Source: Bacillota bacterium
GTDB taxonomy: Bacteria; Bacillota; Clostridia; Ch29
Assembly: GCA_013540605.1 (NCBI GenBank)
Contig: JABVCK010000029.1
Location: forward strand, 1 to 64,000
Reading direction: 5' to 3'
DNA: 64,000 nt
Shown here: positions 1-8,317 of the stretch, one piece after another
Layout: every line of letters starts with the position of its first letter
How positions within the stretch are numbered: position 1 is the first letter of the stretch
The notes under the pieces: generated by a model
Database searches by the model: none
What the model was told of the DNA's origin: nothing
What the model saw: only the letters and a program-made list of their open reading frames with translations
Translations under genes and position numbers: made by a program

Positions 1-70
1 ACACAGGTAAAGTCCTCCAGCGCTGATGGTACTGGGGTGGAGACGCCCTGGGAGAGTAGGTCGCTGCCGG
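1..70 (+). rRNA. rrf: 5S ribosomal RNA, 3' end only
   Basis: The first 70 bases read as the 3' part of a bacterial 5S rRNA: the run GATGGTACTGGGG, a GGGAGAGTAGG segment and the closing GTCGCTGCCGG are the conserved helix IV/V and terminal-stem sequences. The 5' end of the gene lies outside the window, so this is the tail of an rRNA operon transcribed on the + strand. Confidence 0.9.
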
Positions 71-93
71 GTTTTTATATTTTAACAGTATTT

Positions 94-155
94 AACAGTA
101 GCCCACCCTTAAGGGTGGGCTACTGTTGTGGTATTTATGGGCATTTCTTTTTTTT
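94..155 (+). terminator. rRNA operon terminator
   Basis: A perfect 34-bp palindrome at 94-127 (arms containing CAGTAGCCCACCC / GGGTGGGCTACTG) follows the 5S rRNA. A T-rich run at about 146-155 lies a little downstream. It probably ends the rRNA transcript. Confidence 0.75.
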
Positions 156-243
156 GTAAATTGAGACGGGATTGAAGGAAAAGTCATAGGCCGTGTAGAA
201 TTAACATTTAGATCAGTGCAAGGAATAAAAAACAGAAAATATT

Positions 244-272
244 GGAACCTTTTCGATGGTCTATACGTCTAA
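244..272 (+). promoter_or_regulatory. ECF-sigma-type promoter for the GH26-like gene
   Basis: GGAACC at 244-249 and CGTCTAA at 266-272 are separated by 16 bases, matching the GGAACC/CGTC pattern used by ECF sigma factors of Firmicutes. The distance to the start codon at 321 suits a short leader. No ECF sigma gene is in the window, so the cognate factor is unknown. Confidence 0.6.
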
Positions 273-320
273 CTGATATAGCTATAATTGTGATTTTTTA
301 TTCGTATGGGGAGTGATTAT

Positions 321-2291
321 ATGAAGGCCAAGAAAGTTATACTATTAACAGCAATTTTATTGATTATGCTGACAGCTCGGACTGCAGAAGCAAAATCGAT
401 GGGAGAATGGACCTCTCAGCTTTCACCGCAGGGTAGTTCCTTTACTACTTTGCTGGACGGCCGCCTTGAATTCATTCTGATGGACGGGTGGAAGCTGTCA
501 AGGAGAAATTTATTTGAATATATAATAACAAAAGATATAAACGGCGTGGAAAAGGAAATAGGCGGTATAGAAGTGCTTACCAGAGACAGGAGCAGTTCTC
601 CCAGCAAAATATTCACCACTTTGAAGGACAGCGGGGGAAGCTATATATTAATTGAAGATAAGATGGTCGAGAAAACCAGACACAGCCAATATCATATTAA
701 ATGGATAAAGGACAAAAAGTATTATGTGGATGTGTACGTGATGAATGCAGGGGCTACTTCATACCACATAACCCTGACCACGGAATTGCAGTATTTTGAA
801 AAAGTATATCAGCAGTTTGAAGATTTCTTGAATACGCTTGATATAAGGGAATTTTTGGTAGATACCCAAATGATGGGGTACTATAATAATGTTGACAAAT
901 ACCTGGTTTATATACCCCAGGGCTGGAGTGTAGATAACAGCAAGGAATTCGCGAACACAACGTTCTCAAAACCCGGTACCGGTAAGCTGTATATCTATAA
1001 ACAGGAACTGGATGGAGTAAGCCCTAATACTTACATGTGGTACAGCAACAAAAAAATATTCGAGGGTACCGGCGGAGTTCAACTCATATATCGAAGGGAT
1101 ATTGAAGATAACGGTGCACGTCTGGTTGAATACATGTGGCGGAGGCCTGGTATAGAAAATTATGAGGAAGATTATAACTATTACTGGGAAATAAATATAA
1201 TACCCGAGAACCAGGATTATTTATATACATTTATAATGAAAACCGATAAGGAAAACATGGACGAAGCTTTCCAAGCCTATCAGGGAATTCTCAGCAGCTT
1301 TTATCCCATAGATTATAATATATATGTGAAACCCCGCAGCAATGATACCCCTGAAGAAGTTCATGAAATAAATATTGAAGGGAACAAGATGCATCTGAAT
1401 ATACCGAAGGACAAAACTCTGTGGGGCATATTCTCGGAACACACGCCCGGAGACTACTTGAACAGTTTAAAAGAGGTTGACAAGCTAATCGGACGAAAAT
1501 TGGAATTTGTGATGACTTACTCAAGTTTTGATTCTGATTTTCCAGAGAACGATGTTAAGGAGATATACAACGACGGAAGAATTATGATGCTGACGCTTCA
1601 TCCATGGTCATACGGTAATACGGACGATATACTGATACCAAAGATTATTGAAGGGAAATATGACGATTATATCAAGAGGTGGGCAGAGAAGACCAAAGAG
1701 CTGGGGGAGCCGGTTTTCATCAGGTTTGCCAACGAGATGAACGGCGATTGGGACCAATGGTGCGCCTGGTTCTACGGTAAGGACCATGACCTCTTCATAG
1801 AGGCTTGGAGGCATGTATATAACATTTTCAAGGAAGCGGGCGCCACAAACGCGTATTTTGTATGGAACCCCCATGACAGGTCCTATCCGAACTTTAAATG
1901 GAACAACCCGCACCTGTATTATCCAGGAGATGAATACGTGGACTGGATCGGATTGACGGGATACAACAACGGTACCAGCCATCCGGGGGACCAATGGAGG
2001 GAATTTGACGATATATATAATGACATATACTATGAGTACAGCAGTCTTTACCCTGAAAAACCGCTAATGATTACAGAGTTCTCGTCAAACGAGGTTGGTG
2101 GAGACAAGGAAGAGTGGATTAAGAGGACCTTTGAGAAGCTTGCACAGAAGTACCAGAGGATAAGAATTGCCGTATGGTTCAACCAGATGGACGGGAAGTG
2201 GGAGTACCCGATAAACTCTACCCCCGCTGCCAGGGAGGCCTTTGTGAACGGTATCAATAATGAGAGATATAACTTTGATGCTGTAAAATAG
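321..2291 (+). CDS. secreted glycoside hydrolase family 26-like protein (beta-mannanase-like)
   Basis: 656-residue exported protein. The start at 321 is preferred over an in-frame ATG at 306 because GGGGAG lies at 308-313. An N-terminal signal peptide ends near the sequence TARTAEA. Residues of roughly 40-330 look like two tandem alpha/beta modules of unknown role. The C-terminal 300 residues carry the GH26 pattern: RFANEMNG with the putative acid/base Glu472, a WNP segment, and MITEFSS with the putative nucleophile Glu586. GH26 enzymes are mainly endo-beta-mannanases, with some lichenases and xylanases. The substrate cannot be told here, and no carbohydrate-binding module is recognisable. 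The gene is monocistronic, with an ECF-type promoter upstream and a hairpin straight after the stop, which suggests a stress or envelope role as much as biomass degradation. Confidence 0.8.
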   Translation: MKAKKVILLTAILLIMLTARTAEAKSMGEWTSQLSPQGSSFTTLLDGRLEFILMDGWKLSRRNLFEYIITKDINGVEKEIGGIEVLTRDRSSSPSKIFTTLKDSGGSYILIEDKMVEKTRHSQYHIKWIKDKKYYVDVYVMNAGATSYHITLTTELQYFEKVYQQFEDFLNTLDIREFLVDTQMMGYYNNVDKYLVYIPQGWSVDNSKEFANTTFSKPGTGKLYIYKQELDGVSPNTYMWYSNKKIFEGTGGVQLIYRRDIEDNGARLVEYMWRRPGIENYEEDYNYYWEINIIPENQDYLYTFIMKTDKENMDEAFQAYQGILSSFYPIDYNIYVKPRSNDTPEEVHEINIEGNKMHLNIPKDKTLWGIFSEHTPGDYLNSLKEVDKLIGRKLEFVMTYSSFDSDFPENDVKEIYNDGRIMMLTLHPWSYGNTDDILIPKIIEGKYDDYIKRWAEKTKELGEPVFIRFANEMNGDWDQWCAWFYGKDHDLFIEAWRHVYNIFKEAGATNAYFVWNPHDRSYPNFKWNNPHLYYPGDEYVDWIGLTGYNNGTSHPGDQWREFDDIYNDIYYEYSSLYPEKPLMITEFSSNEVGGDKEEWIKRTFEKLAQKYQRIRIAVWFNQMDGKWEYPINSTPAAREAFVNGINNERYNFDAVK

Positions 2292-2316
2292 AGCAGGTTT
2301 TCCTGCTCTATTCTTT
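2289..2316. terminator. bidirectional terminator
   Basis: TAGAGCAGG-TTTT-CCTGCTCTA forms a hairpin at 2289-2310 between two convergent genes, followed by TTCTTTC on the + strand. It overlaps the stop codons of both neighbours. Confidence 0.7.
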
Positions 2317-2775
2317 CATCGATTTAATTCTGTCTTTCGTTTCATGCACTATATCTACCAAAGCCATATAGGCTTTCTGCGAGCCTTTTATTACAATGGG
2401 TCTTCCAATAGAGACAAGATTAATCCTTCGTGATAAAAATCCACCGATTTTCATCATAGTGTTAACCGCTGACCCGGCATTCACAAATATAACCTCAGTA
2501 TCGTTTCCGGTTAGGATAATACTAAGGTCTTCCAGCGCTTTTATCACGATCTGGGGGTAGAACTGGCGGCTTAGAGTATAAATACTATTGCCATATTCAT
2601 CTATTCCTCTCGGTATGATGCTTCCATATTCACTTCTGGTAATAGTATCAAAGTATGGTATGCTTAGGAGTTCCTGCGTTGTAGCAGTTCTGTCAGATGG
2701 GAGCATACCGAGGTGGAGTGCTGAAGCTATAGCCGAAGAATGAGTTCCGCCCACGCAGTGGTAAATAATGTGCAT
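2308..2775 (-). CDS. DUF3189 family protein
   Basis: 155-residue cytoplasmic protein. The start is set at 2775 because GGAGGTT lies seven bases upstream; a longer reading to 2823 has no ribosome site. It begins MHIIYHCVGGTHSS, followed by a segment ending in ALHLGMLP, the pattern of the clostridial DUF3189 family. The GGTHSS stretch resembles a nucleotide- or phosphate-binding loop, and a later segment reads TEVIFVNAGSAVN. The function of the family is unknown. The gene stands alone, convergent with the GH26-like gene, and nothing in the context adds to the assignment. Confidence 0.7.
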   Translation of the reverse strand: MHIIYHCVGGTHSSAIASALHLGMLPSDRTATTQELLSIPYFDTITRSEYGSIIPRGIDEYGNSIYTLSRQFYPQIVIKALEDLSIILTGNDTEVIFVNAGSAVNTMMKIGGFLSRRINLVSIGRPIVIKGSQKAYMALVDIVHETKDRIKSMKE

Positions 2776-2918
2776 AGCATAACCTCCGGGTGATGAATTA
2801 CTAATAAGTTTTCCCCAAACCATGCAATTTAATTATTTGAGAACAGCGGCTTTTTATTTGTCAATAGGGTATGATATAATTAATATAGAATTAACAATAC
2901 CGAAAGGGGCGATTGCCT

Positions 2919-3344
2919 ATGCTTTTTAGAAACTGTGCCGGCGGGGTAGTATTCAGCAAGGATAAGGTATTGATACTCAAAAATGAAAAGGGTGAATGGG
3001 TACTGCCTAAAGGAGTAATTCGAAAAGGGAACGTTTCAGTCGAAATTGCAAAAGACAGGGTAAAAAAAGAAGCAGGGGTTGATGCCGAAGTAGTTTCGCC
3101 GGCAGGAGAAACTAGCTACGAGTTTTTCTCAATAAGCCGCCAGAAACCTGTATGTAATCAGATAACATGGTTTATAATGGAGACGAACGATGAAGATACT
3201 GAAATAAATAAAGAAGAAGGTTTTACAGTTGGGGGCTTTTTTCCGATAGATGAGGCAATCGATAAAATTACATATAGCCAGGACAAATCACTCGTTAGAT
3301 TGTCCTACAGAAAGTACAAGAGACTTTGCGAGGAATGCGTGTGA
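2919..3344 (+). CDS. Nudix-fold protein with a degenerate Nudix box
   Basis: 141-residue Nudix hydrolase-like protein. ATG at 2919 is chosen because AAAGGGG lies nine bases before it; a TTG two codons earlier is too close. Nudix enzymes split nucleoside diphosphates linked to another moiety and need the box GX5EX7REUXEEXGU. Here the region WVLPKGVIRKG is followed by an altered box: the first Glu is replaced, the REUXEE core reads DRVKKE, and only the last acidic residue before AGV survives. The fold is probably kept, but metal-dependent hydrolysis may be lost or changed. A hairpin with a T-tract follows the stop, so it is a single-gene unit. Confidence 0.7.
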   Translation: MLFRNCAGGVVFSKDKVLILKNEKGEWVLPKGVIRKGNVSVEIAKDRVKKEAGVDAEVVSPAGETSYEFFSISRQKPVCNQITWFIMETNDEDTEINKEEGFTVGGFFPIDEAIDKITYSQDKSLVRLSYRKYKRLCEECV

Positions 3345-3350
3345 TTATAA

Positions 3351-3379
3351 CCTGCCCCATCCAGGGGCAGGATTTTTGT
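3351..3379 (+). terminator. rho-independent terminator
   Basis: CCTGCCCC-ATCC-GGGGCAGG followed by ATTTTTGTT, immediately after the Nudix-like gene. Confidence 0.85.
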
Positions 3380-3541
3380 TAGTGTGCCGCGTATTGCGTT
3401 AAATTATGGGTATCAAATGAAATTACAATATTGTACAGCCTGTTTGGCAGAATTATAGAATAAGGGACAAAAAGCGTGTAATATAGTAAAGATATATAGT
3501 TTCTGTCTGGCGATGCAGGATAAAACCGGAGGTGTGTTGTT

Positions 3542-3781
3542 ATGAACTACTTCAAGGTGCTGGTTTCCTGCGGTCACGTAGGAACTGCTAAGGAAATCAG
3601 TGTTCGAAGGTTTTTTACTGCAGACAATATTGTAGAAGCATTTGAAAGCGGCAACAGGATGCCCAGGGCCAAAAGAAAACAAACCCGTTCAGCTGTTCTA
3701 AGGGTAGAGCCTATTACCGAAAAGGAGTATATCCTGGGGAAATATGAGGAAACAACAAATGAATACCTGTGCATGGACTGA
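3542..3781 (+). CDS. conserved hypothetical small protein
   Basis: 79 residues, with start ATG 3542 preceded by GGAGGTG. It starts MNYFKVLVSCGHVG, has a basic central part (RAKRKQTR) and an acidic C-terminus. The even distribution of charged and hydrophobic residues and the good ribosome site support a real gene. I recognise no catalytic motif or membrane segment. It sits alone between the Nudix-like gene and a GGGGACA repeat. Confidence 0.6.
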   Translation: MNYFKVLVSCGHVGTAKEISVRRFFTADNIVEAFESGNRMPRAKRKQTRSAVLRVEPITEKEYILGKYEETTNEYLCMD

Positions 3782-3797
3782 AATACATAACCAATTT

Positions 3798-3844
3798 GGG
3801 GACATTCCGCGGCAAGGAATACCATCAAATAGCGGTGTGTCCCC
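3798..3844. repeat. short GGGGACA dispersed repeat
   Basis: A 47-bp copy running from GGGGACATTCCGCGG to GCGGTGTGTCCCC. The two ends are imperfect inverted repeats of each other. This is the shortest member of the family that recurs at 5920, 8134 and 57869. Confidence 0.75.
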
Positions 3845-3866
3845 ATACATTAAAAGGAGGTAGCAA

Positions 3867-4250
3867 ATGAAAAAGATTATGGAAGATATGCTGAAGGAAA
3901 AAGTGTGGGCAGTTGTTGGCGCCTCCAACAACAAAGAAAAATTCGGGTTTAAGGTATTCGAAAGGCTCATGGAAAAAGGTTACCGCGCTTATCCCGTAAA
4001 TCCCGGCTGCGAAGAGATTGAAGGCAAAAAGTGCTATAAGACCCTTTCGGAGATACCTGAGGTTCCCGGCTCGGTAAGCATGGTCATTCCACCACGGGCT
4101 GCAATCGGGGTCATGGAGGAAGCTGCTGTACTTGGCATCAAGAAGATATGGTTCCAACCCGGCGCAGAAAGTGAAGAAGCGATAGAGAAGGCAAAACTGT
4201 TACATTTGGATGTGGTATATGATAATTGTATTCTGGTGGAATTAGGATAG
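3867..4250 (+). CDS. CoA-binding domain protein (YccU-like)
   Basis: 127-residue single-domain protein with the CoA_binding_2 Rossmann fold. The N-terminus VWAVVGASNNKEKFGF is the characteristic nucleotide/CoA-binding loop. GYRAYPVNPG, followed by segments containing MVIPPRAA and KKIWFQPGAES, matches the YccU family. ATG at 3867 has GGAGGTAG upstream. The physiological role of these small stand-alone proteins is not settled. It is monocistronic, with a hairpin at the stop codon and a GGGGACA repeat just upstream. Confidence 0.85.
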   Translation: MKKIMEDMLKEKVWAVVGASNNKEKFGFKVFERLMEKGYRAYPVNPGCEEIEGKKCYKTLSEIPEVPGSVSMVIPPRAAIGVMEEAAVLGIKKIWFQPGAESEEAIEKAKLLHLDVVYDNCILVELG

Positions 4251-4269
4251 GGACGGCAGTCCCTATTTT
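4248..4269. terminator. bidirectional terminator
   Basis: TAGGGAC-GGCA-GTCCCTA followed by TTTTTT, lying between the convergent CoA-binding gene and the TauE pair and overlapping their stop codons. Confidence 0.75.
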
Positions 4270-4610
4270 TTCTTATACAGCATCTCATATCCGCCCATAA
4301 TAAATAAAAATACGGCAAAAAGCCTGGAAAGGATTTCGCCGGGGAGTCTTACGGCAAAGGCGGAACCTATATAAGCTCCCACAAACCCTGAAAATATTAA
4401 TATTAATGCGTGTTCTGTGTCAAGGTTGTTATTCCTGTAATGGATTATTAGAGCAATCGCAGCAACAGGGATGAAGCTAATTAGATTGACACTCTGGGCA
4501 ACGTGCTGTTTCGTCCCTGCAAAGAAGATCAACGCAGGTATAAGAATAGCTCCTCCTCCAATGCCCATCGCACTGATGATGCCGGTAAGCAATCCGATTA
4601 GAATAATCAT
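4263..4610 (-). CDS. TauE/SafE family half-transporter (second gene of pair)
   Basis: 115-residue very hydrophobic protein with about four membrane segments and the TauE/SafE signature GLLTGIISAMGIGGGAILIPAL near the N-terminus (here split by this description at MGIGGGAI). Usual TauE exporters have about 250 residues made of two such repeats; this gene encodes one repeat. It overlaps the upstream half by one base (TAATG), so the two are translationally coupled and probably assemble as a heterodimer. The family exports sulfite, sulfoacetate or related small anions; the substrate here is unknown. Confidence 0.8.
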   Translation of the reverse strand: MIILIGLLTGIISAMGIGGGAILIPALIFFAGTKQHVAQSVNLISFIPVAAIALIIHYRNNNLDTEHALILIFSGFVGAYIGSAFAVRLPGEILSRLFAVFLFIMGGYEMLYKKK

Positions 4611-4957
4611 TATATCACCATCCTGACAGCAGCGATTATCATAAATAACCCGAATACTTTTCTAAGAATCCATGAGGGGATTCTGTTCAATAGCTTTGCT
4701 CCTATAACACTTCCGGCGATTCCCCCTGATACTACCTTTAGGGTTAACGGCCAGCTTATATAGCTGCTTCTGTAATACACTAACGTACTCAGGATGGTAA
4801 GGGGAAGTATTACGAGTATTGCGGTTGCATGGGCTTTATGTTCTTCCGTGCCCATAATGAATATCATTGAAGGTACTAGTATGGTTCCTCCTCCTGAACC
4901 GAACAAACCGTTGCATAAGCCCGTAATCAGGCCGATCAGAACAAGTTTTACTATCAT
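4610..4957 (-). CDS. TauE/SafE family half-transporter (first gene of pair)
   Basis: 115 residues with the same one-repeat architecture: GLCNGLFGSGGGTILVPS at the N-terminus, then about three further hydrophobic segments. The start at 4957 has AGGAGGACC before it. Its stop codon shares one base with the start of the next gene. Together with the neighbour it has the length of one complete TauE protein, so either a two-gene split is the working form or the pair preserves the pre-fusion state. The membrane location is clear and the substrate is not. Confidence 0.8.
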   Translation of the reverse strand: MIVKLVLIGLITGLCNGLFGSGGGTILVPSMIFIMGTEEHKAHATAILVILPLTILSTLVYYRSSYISWPLTLKVVSGGIAGSVIGAKLLNRIPSWILRKVFGLFMIIAAVRMVI

Positions 4958-5107
4958 TTGGTCCTCCTTGTTTAGTGGAACTACTAATTTAATTTTTCCA
5001 TATATGGTTCATTTATTCGAAGGGGCGAGTGGGTTTACATGGGCATGGGCTTATGCTAATATATTTTTAATACAATACGTTTATTCCTATTGAAAAGGGG
5101 TGGAGAC

Positions 5108-5872
5108 TTGGTTTCATATAGTACACAGCAGCAAATAGAAAAAACTGTGGAATGGTTAAGGGAAAAGGTCAAGGAAGCCGGGGCGAACGGTTTGGTTGTG
5201 GGTATATCCGGAGGCATAGATTCAGCCGTTGCTGCTTTTCTGATAAAGAGAGCTTTTCCGCAGAATTCGTTGGGAATAATCCTTCCATGCGGCAGCAGCG
5301 TAGAGGATATTGAGGATGGGAAAGAGGTTGCAGGAGCTTGTGGGATTGACACATTTACCTTTGATATTACCTCAGCACACAGGTTGCTGGTGGATAAAGT
5401 ATTGCCTGATTTGGAAAAGGAAACAGAGATTAAAGAAGGGCACAGGCGTACGGCAGTAGCAAACCTTAAAGCAAGGTTGAGAATGAGCACCCTGTATACC
5501 ATAGCAAACTCACTCAACTATCTTGTGGTGGGGACAGACAATGCTGCAGAAACCATTACCGGCTATTTTACCAAATATGGTGATGGTGGGGTTGACATAC
5601 TTCCCATCTCCAATTTGACAAAGCGTGCGGTCAGGGAATGGGGCCGGGTACTGGGCGTACCTGAAAAGATCATCAATAGAACCCCTACTGCAGGACTGTG
5701 GGAAGGGCAGACCGATGAAGGGGAAATGGGGACTACTTACGATGCGGTTGATGATTATATAGAAGGAAAGGCTGTTCCTGCAAAAGACCGTGAAATAATT
5801 GAAAGGCTTCACGCAAGGTCGGAACATAAAAGGAAACTGCCTCCAAGCCCACCGGCTGAATGGTATAGGTAA
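5108..5872 (+). CDS. nadE: NH3-dependent NAD+ synthetase
   Basis: 254 residues. NadE amidates deamido-NAD with ammonia and ATP in the last step of NAD synthesis. The pyrophosphatase loop GISGGIDSAV is at the N-terminus, followed by the KARLRMSTLY and VVGTDNAAE segments and the PTAGLWEGQTDE motif of the family. There is no glutaminase domain, so free ammonia is the donor. TTG at 5108 is preferred because AAGGGGTGG ends five bases before it; a TTG at 5090 lies upstream of that site. It is a single gene followed by a GGGGACA repeat. Confidence 0.9.
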   Translation: MVSYSTQQQIEKTVEWLREKVKEAGANGLVVGISGGIDSAVAAFLIKRAFPQNSLGIILPCGSSVEDIEDGKEVAGACGIDTFTFDITSAHRLLVDKVLPDLEKETEIKEGHRRTAVANLKARLRMSTLYTIANSLNYLVVGTDNAAETITGYFTKYGDGGVDILPISNLTKRAVREWGRVLGVPEKIINRTPTAGLWEGQTDEGEMGTTYDAVDDYIEGKAVPAKDREIIERLHARSEHKRKLPPSPPAEWYR

Positions 5873-5919
5873 GATTGAACCTGTTATTACGCTATGCTAA
5901 AATATTAGGGTACTATATT

Positions 5920-6059
5920 GGGGACATTCCTAGATGCCAGATCACAGTTCGCAGATCACAGTTCACAGGTGTCCGGGTTAGGCCTTTGGGTTTTTACCCT
6001 TTAACCTTGCCATGACGTCTGTCATCTGTTAACTGGCAACTAATAAGCGGTGTGTCCCC
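5920..6059. repeat. GGGGACA dispersed repeat, long form
   Basis: A 140-bp element from GGGGACATTCC to GCGGTGTGTCCCC. The interior starts with 7-bp units ending in CAG (ATCACAG, TTCGCAG, ATCACAG, TTCACAG) and continues with a stretch that is nearly identical to 57941-58022. It fills the nadE-yebC gap and carries no gene. Confidence 0.8.
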
Positions 6060-6089
6060 TGACATATATTTTATCGGGAGGTCTGGGAT

Positions 6090-6827
6090 ATGTCAGGGCA
6101 TTCTAAATGGGCGAATATTCAGCATAGGAAAAGTAAACAGGATGCTAAGAGAGGGAAAGTTTTCACAAAGCTGGGCAGGGCGATAATGGTAGCAGCCAAG
6201 GAGGGCGGGGGAGACCCTGACTCTAACGCGGCTTTAAGAGATGCCGTTGCCAAGGCGAAGGCTGCCAATATGCCTAACGATACCATTGAGCGGGCTATCA
6301 AAAAAGCGTCCGGTGAGCTTGGAGATGCTGAATACCAGGAGGTTATTTATGAAGGTTACGGACCTGGAGGCGTGGCGGTTATAGTCCAAGCCCTTACCGA
6401 TAACCGCAATAGGACGGCGGGAGATATCCGCCATGCCTTTGATAAAAACGGTGGAAACCTTGGAACAACCGGATGCGTATCCTTTCTATTTGATAAGAAG
6501 GGTCAGATAATAATCGAGAGAGCAGAAGGATTGGACGATGAACAGGTTATGCTTTTGGCCATTGAAGGAGGAGCGCAGGACGTGGAGATTGACGAGGAGG
6601 GATACGAGATTGTTTCATCCCCCGAAGACTTTGGTACTGTCCTGAAGTTTGTTCAGGATAACGGTCTGGAACCGGTTTCCGCCGAGATAGCCATGCTTCC
6701 GCAGACCTATGTCAGTCTGCAGACCGAGGATGAGATAAAGCTTATGAACAGGCTTATAGACATGCTTGAGGATAACGATGACGTGCAGAACGTTTACCAC
6801 AACTGGGATATGCCGGAAGAGAACTAA
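6090..6827 (+). CDS. yebC: YebC/PmpR family protein
   Basis: 245 residues, the usual length of the family. The N-terminus [14 protein letters not shown] and the motif [10 protein letters not shown] are diagnostic. YebC/TACO1 proteins act in translation of difficult (polyproline) stretches, and some have been described as DNA-binding regulators. GGGAGGTCTGG lies before ATG 6090. It stands alone here, not next to ruvC as in many genomes. Confidence 0.95.
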   Translation: MSGHSKWANIQHRKSKQDAKRGKVFTKLGRAIMVAAKEGGGDPDSNAALRDAVAKAKAANMPNDTIERAIKKASGELGDAEYQEVIYEGYGPGGVAVIVQALTDNRNRTAGDIRHAFDKNGGNLGTTGCVSFLFDKKGQIIIERAEGLDDEQVMLLAIEGGAQDVEIDEEGYEIVSSPEDFGTVLKFVQDNGLEPVSAEIAMLPQTYVSLQTEDEIKLMNRLIDMLEDNDDVQNVYHNWDMPEEN

Positions 6828-6840
6828 AATTGCTTAAGAT

Positions 6841-6890
6841 AAAATTGCTGTGAATAAGAGTTGCAGGAAACTCTTATTCACAGCAATTTT
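6841..6890. terminator. strong bidirectional terminator
   Basis: A perfect 22-bp stem (arms 6841-6862 and 6869-6890) with A-rich and T-rich flanks. It separates the convergent yebC and M20 peptidase genes. Confidence 0.9.
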
Positions 6891-6895
6891 GATTA

Positions 6896-8107
6896 CTACG
6901 CTAGCCCACAGAATTTCATTGCGATCAAGCTGTATGCTTTGAAGCCGTCTATCAGTTCTTCTACGGTTATATATTCACCAGGAGTATGGGAGCGGGATAT
7001 ATCTCCCGGTCCGTATACTACTGTCGGTATCTTTCCATAATAGTTTAATATTGCCGCATCTGTCCATCCCCTGCGGGTTGTCATTTTAGGCTGTGCGCCG
7101 GTAATCAACTCAATCGAATCTTTTACTGCGCTGACAAGGGGATGATCCGGCGAGGTTTCCATGGGTACATGGTCAAACTTTTTCATTAAGCTGGACGGCA
7201 TTCGTCTCATTACCCCTTTGAAACCAGGATATTCCTTTGACAGCTCTTCCAGTATATCCTCATATTCTCTGAGAACCTCCTGCAGGCTTTCCGACGGAAT
7301 GTAACGCCGGTCTATCTGGATAATACATCTATCAGCAACGGTACTCGGCTGCGTACCTCCTTCTATTCTCCCGAAATTCATGACCGAAGGCCCCATAAAT
7401 GGGTGATCCAAGCCTTTTAGGCGCGGGACAACTTTTTCCTGTACCCGGAGTATAAACCTGGCTGCATTGACGATAGCGTTTATTCCTGCGTCCGGTATAC
7501 CTCCATGGGCGGATTTCCCTATTATTTCCACTTCCAGCCATTCCAGCCCCCTGTGGCCTATTGCGTACTCATGATTCGACGGCTCGCCTACGATGGCGCC
7601 ATCCGTTTTAAAGCCTGATGAAATAAGGGTTTCGCTTCCATCACTGTTTGTCTCTTCGGCAAGCACTCCGGTGAAAACCAGGTCTCCCTTAAGTTTTATA
7701 CCTGATCTTTTAAAGGCTAGAATTGTTGAAAGCATTGCAGCAACAGGCCCCTTCATATCTACGGCACCCCGTCCGTATATCCTGTTGCCCTCCATATTGG
7801 CTGCAAATGGTTCAACCGTCATGTTATACGGTGGAACCGTATCAAGGTGCCCGTTAAGGGCAAGGCTATTACCGTTACCTGTACCGGGTAGTTTTACAAT
7901 GATATTTGAGCGCTTATCGTCGACGGGCTGCAGTTCATAATCCAGTTCGTGGACTCTACAAAACCTTACTAATTCTTCTACCACTTCCTGTTCAAGGGAA
8001 GGAACATCCCAGTGGCTTGGAATGGAAATCAACTTTCTTGTTAAAGCAATGATTTCTTCAGTAGAGACAGCATCTTTGATTTCTTTCAACAAAGTTCTTT
8101 CATCCAC
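6896..8107 (-). CDS. M20 family metallopeptidase (ArgE/DapE/carboxypeptidase G2 type)
   Basis: 403-residue zinc-dependent amidohydrolase. The start is GTG 8107, with TGGAGG nine bases upstream; the longer reading to 8143 runs into a repeat. Metal and catalytic motifs are visible in order: GHLDTVPP, YGRGAVDMKG, AEETNSDGS, VGEPSN, then the dimerisation (lid) domain with GKSAHGG, and a C-terminal SHTPGEYI supplying the last metal ligand. The family deacylates N-acyl amino acids or removes C-terminal residues. It lies downstream of a YfcC transporter and a sigma-54 activator, so an amino-acid or N-acyl substrate linked to that module is likely. The exact substrate cannot be read. Confidence 0.85.
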   Translation of the reverse strand: MDERTLLKEIKDAVSTEEIIALTRKLISIPSHWDVPSLEQEVVEELVRFCRVHELDYELQPVDDKRSNIIVKLPGTGNGNSLALNGHLDTVPPYNMTVEPFAANMEGNRIYGRGAVDMKGPVAAMLSTILAFKRSGIKLKGDLVFTGVLAEETNSDGSETLISSGFKTDGAIVGEPSNHEYAIGHRGLEWLEVEIIGKSAHGGIPDAGINAIVNAARFILRVQEKVVPRLKGLDHPFMGPSVMNFGRIEGGTQPSTVADRCIIQIDRRYIPSESLQEVLREYEDILEELSKEYPGFKGVMRRMPSSLMKKFDHVPMETSPDHPLVSAVKDSIELITGAQPKMTTRRGWTDAAILNYYGKIPTVVYGPGDISRSHTPGEYITVEELIDGFKAYSLIAMKFCGLA

Positions 8108-8133
8108 TTCAAATCGCCTCCATGTTGATGTAA

Positions 8134-8261
8134 GGGGACACACCTTTAGCGGAAAGGGGACACACCGCTGCTATTAATGTCAGGGGACACACCTTCATAT
8201 TTGGTATTCCTTTGTGGCCAAGGAATGTCCCCATTAGAATTCCTTGCTGCGGAATGTCCCC
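8134..8261. repeat. GGGGACA dispersed repeat cluster
   Basis: Three GGGGACACACC copies (8134, 8156, 8183) followed by two GGAATGTCCCC copies (8222, 8251). It looks like two or three nested or head-to-tail copies of the repeat in reverse orientation to those at 3798 and 5920. It occupies the gap between the M20 and YfcC genes. Confidence 0.8.
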
Positions 8262-8268
8262 TTTTGAT

Positions 8269-8301
8269 TTGGAGGGTACCGGCATCCCTAGTACCCTCCA
8301 A
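8269..8301 (-). terminator. hairpin after the YfcC gene
   Basis: TTGGAGGGTAC and GTACCCTCCAA form a perfect 11-bp stem 17 bases beyond the stop codon of the minus-strand transporter. On the minus strand it is followed by AAATCAAAAGG, so the T-tract is weak. Confidence 0.55.
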
Positions 8302-8317
8302 TAAGTTCAAGCATATC

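Noticed and set aside
1608-1994. A 128-codon minus-strand frame inside the GH26-like gene
   Set aside because: It is the shadow of the catalytic domain on the opposite strand; no ribosome site and no family resemblance.
7593-7940. A 115-codon plus-strand frame inside the M20 peptidase
   Set aside because: The minus-strand peptidase has all metal motifs in this stretch, so the plus-strand frame is incidental.
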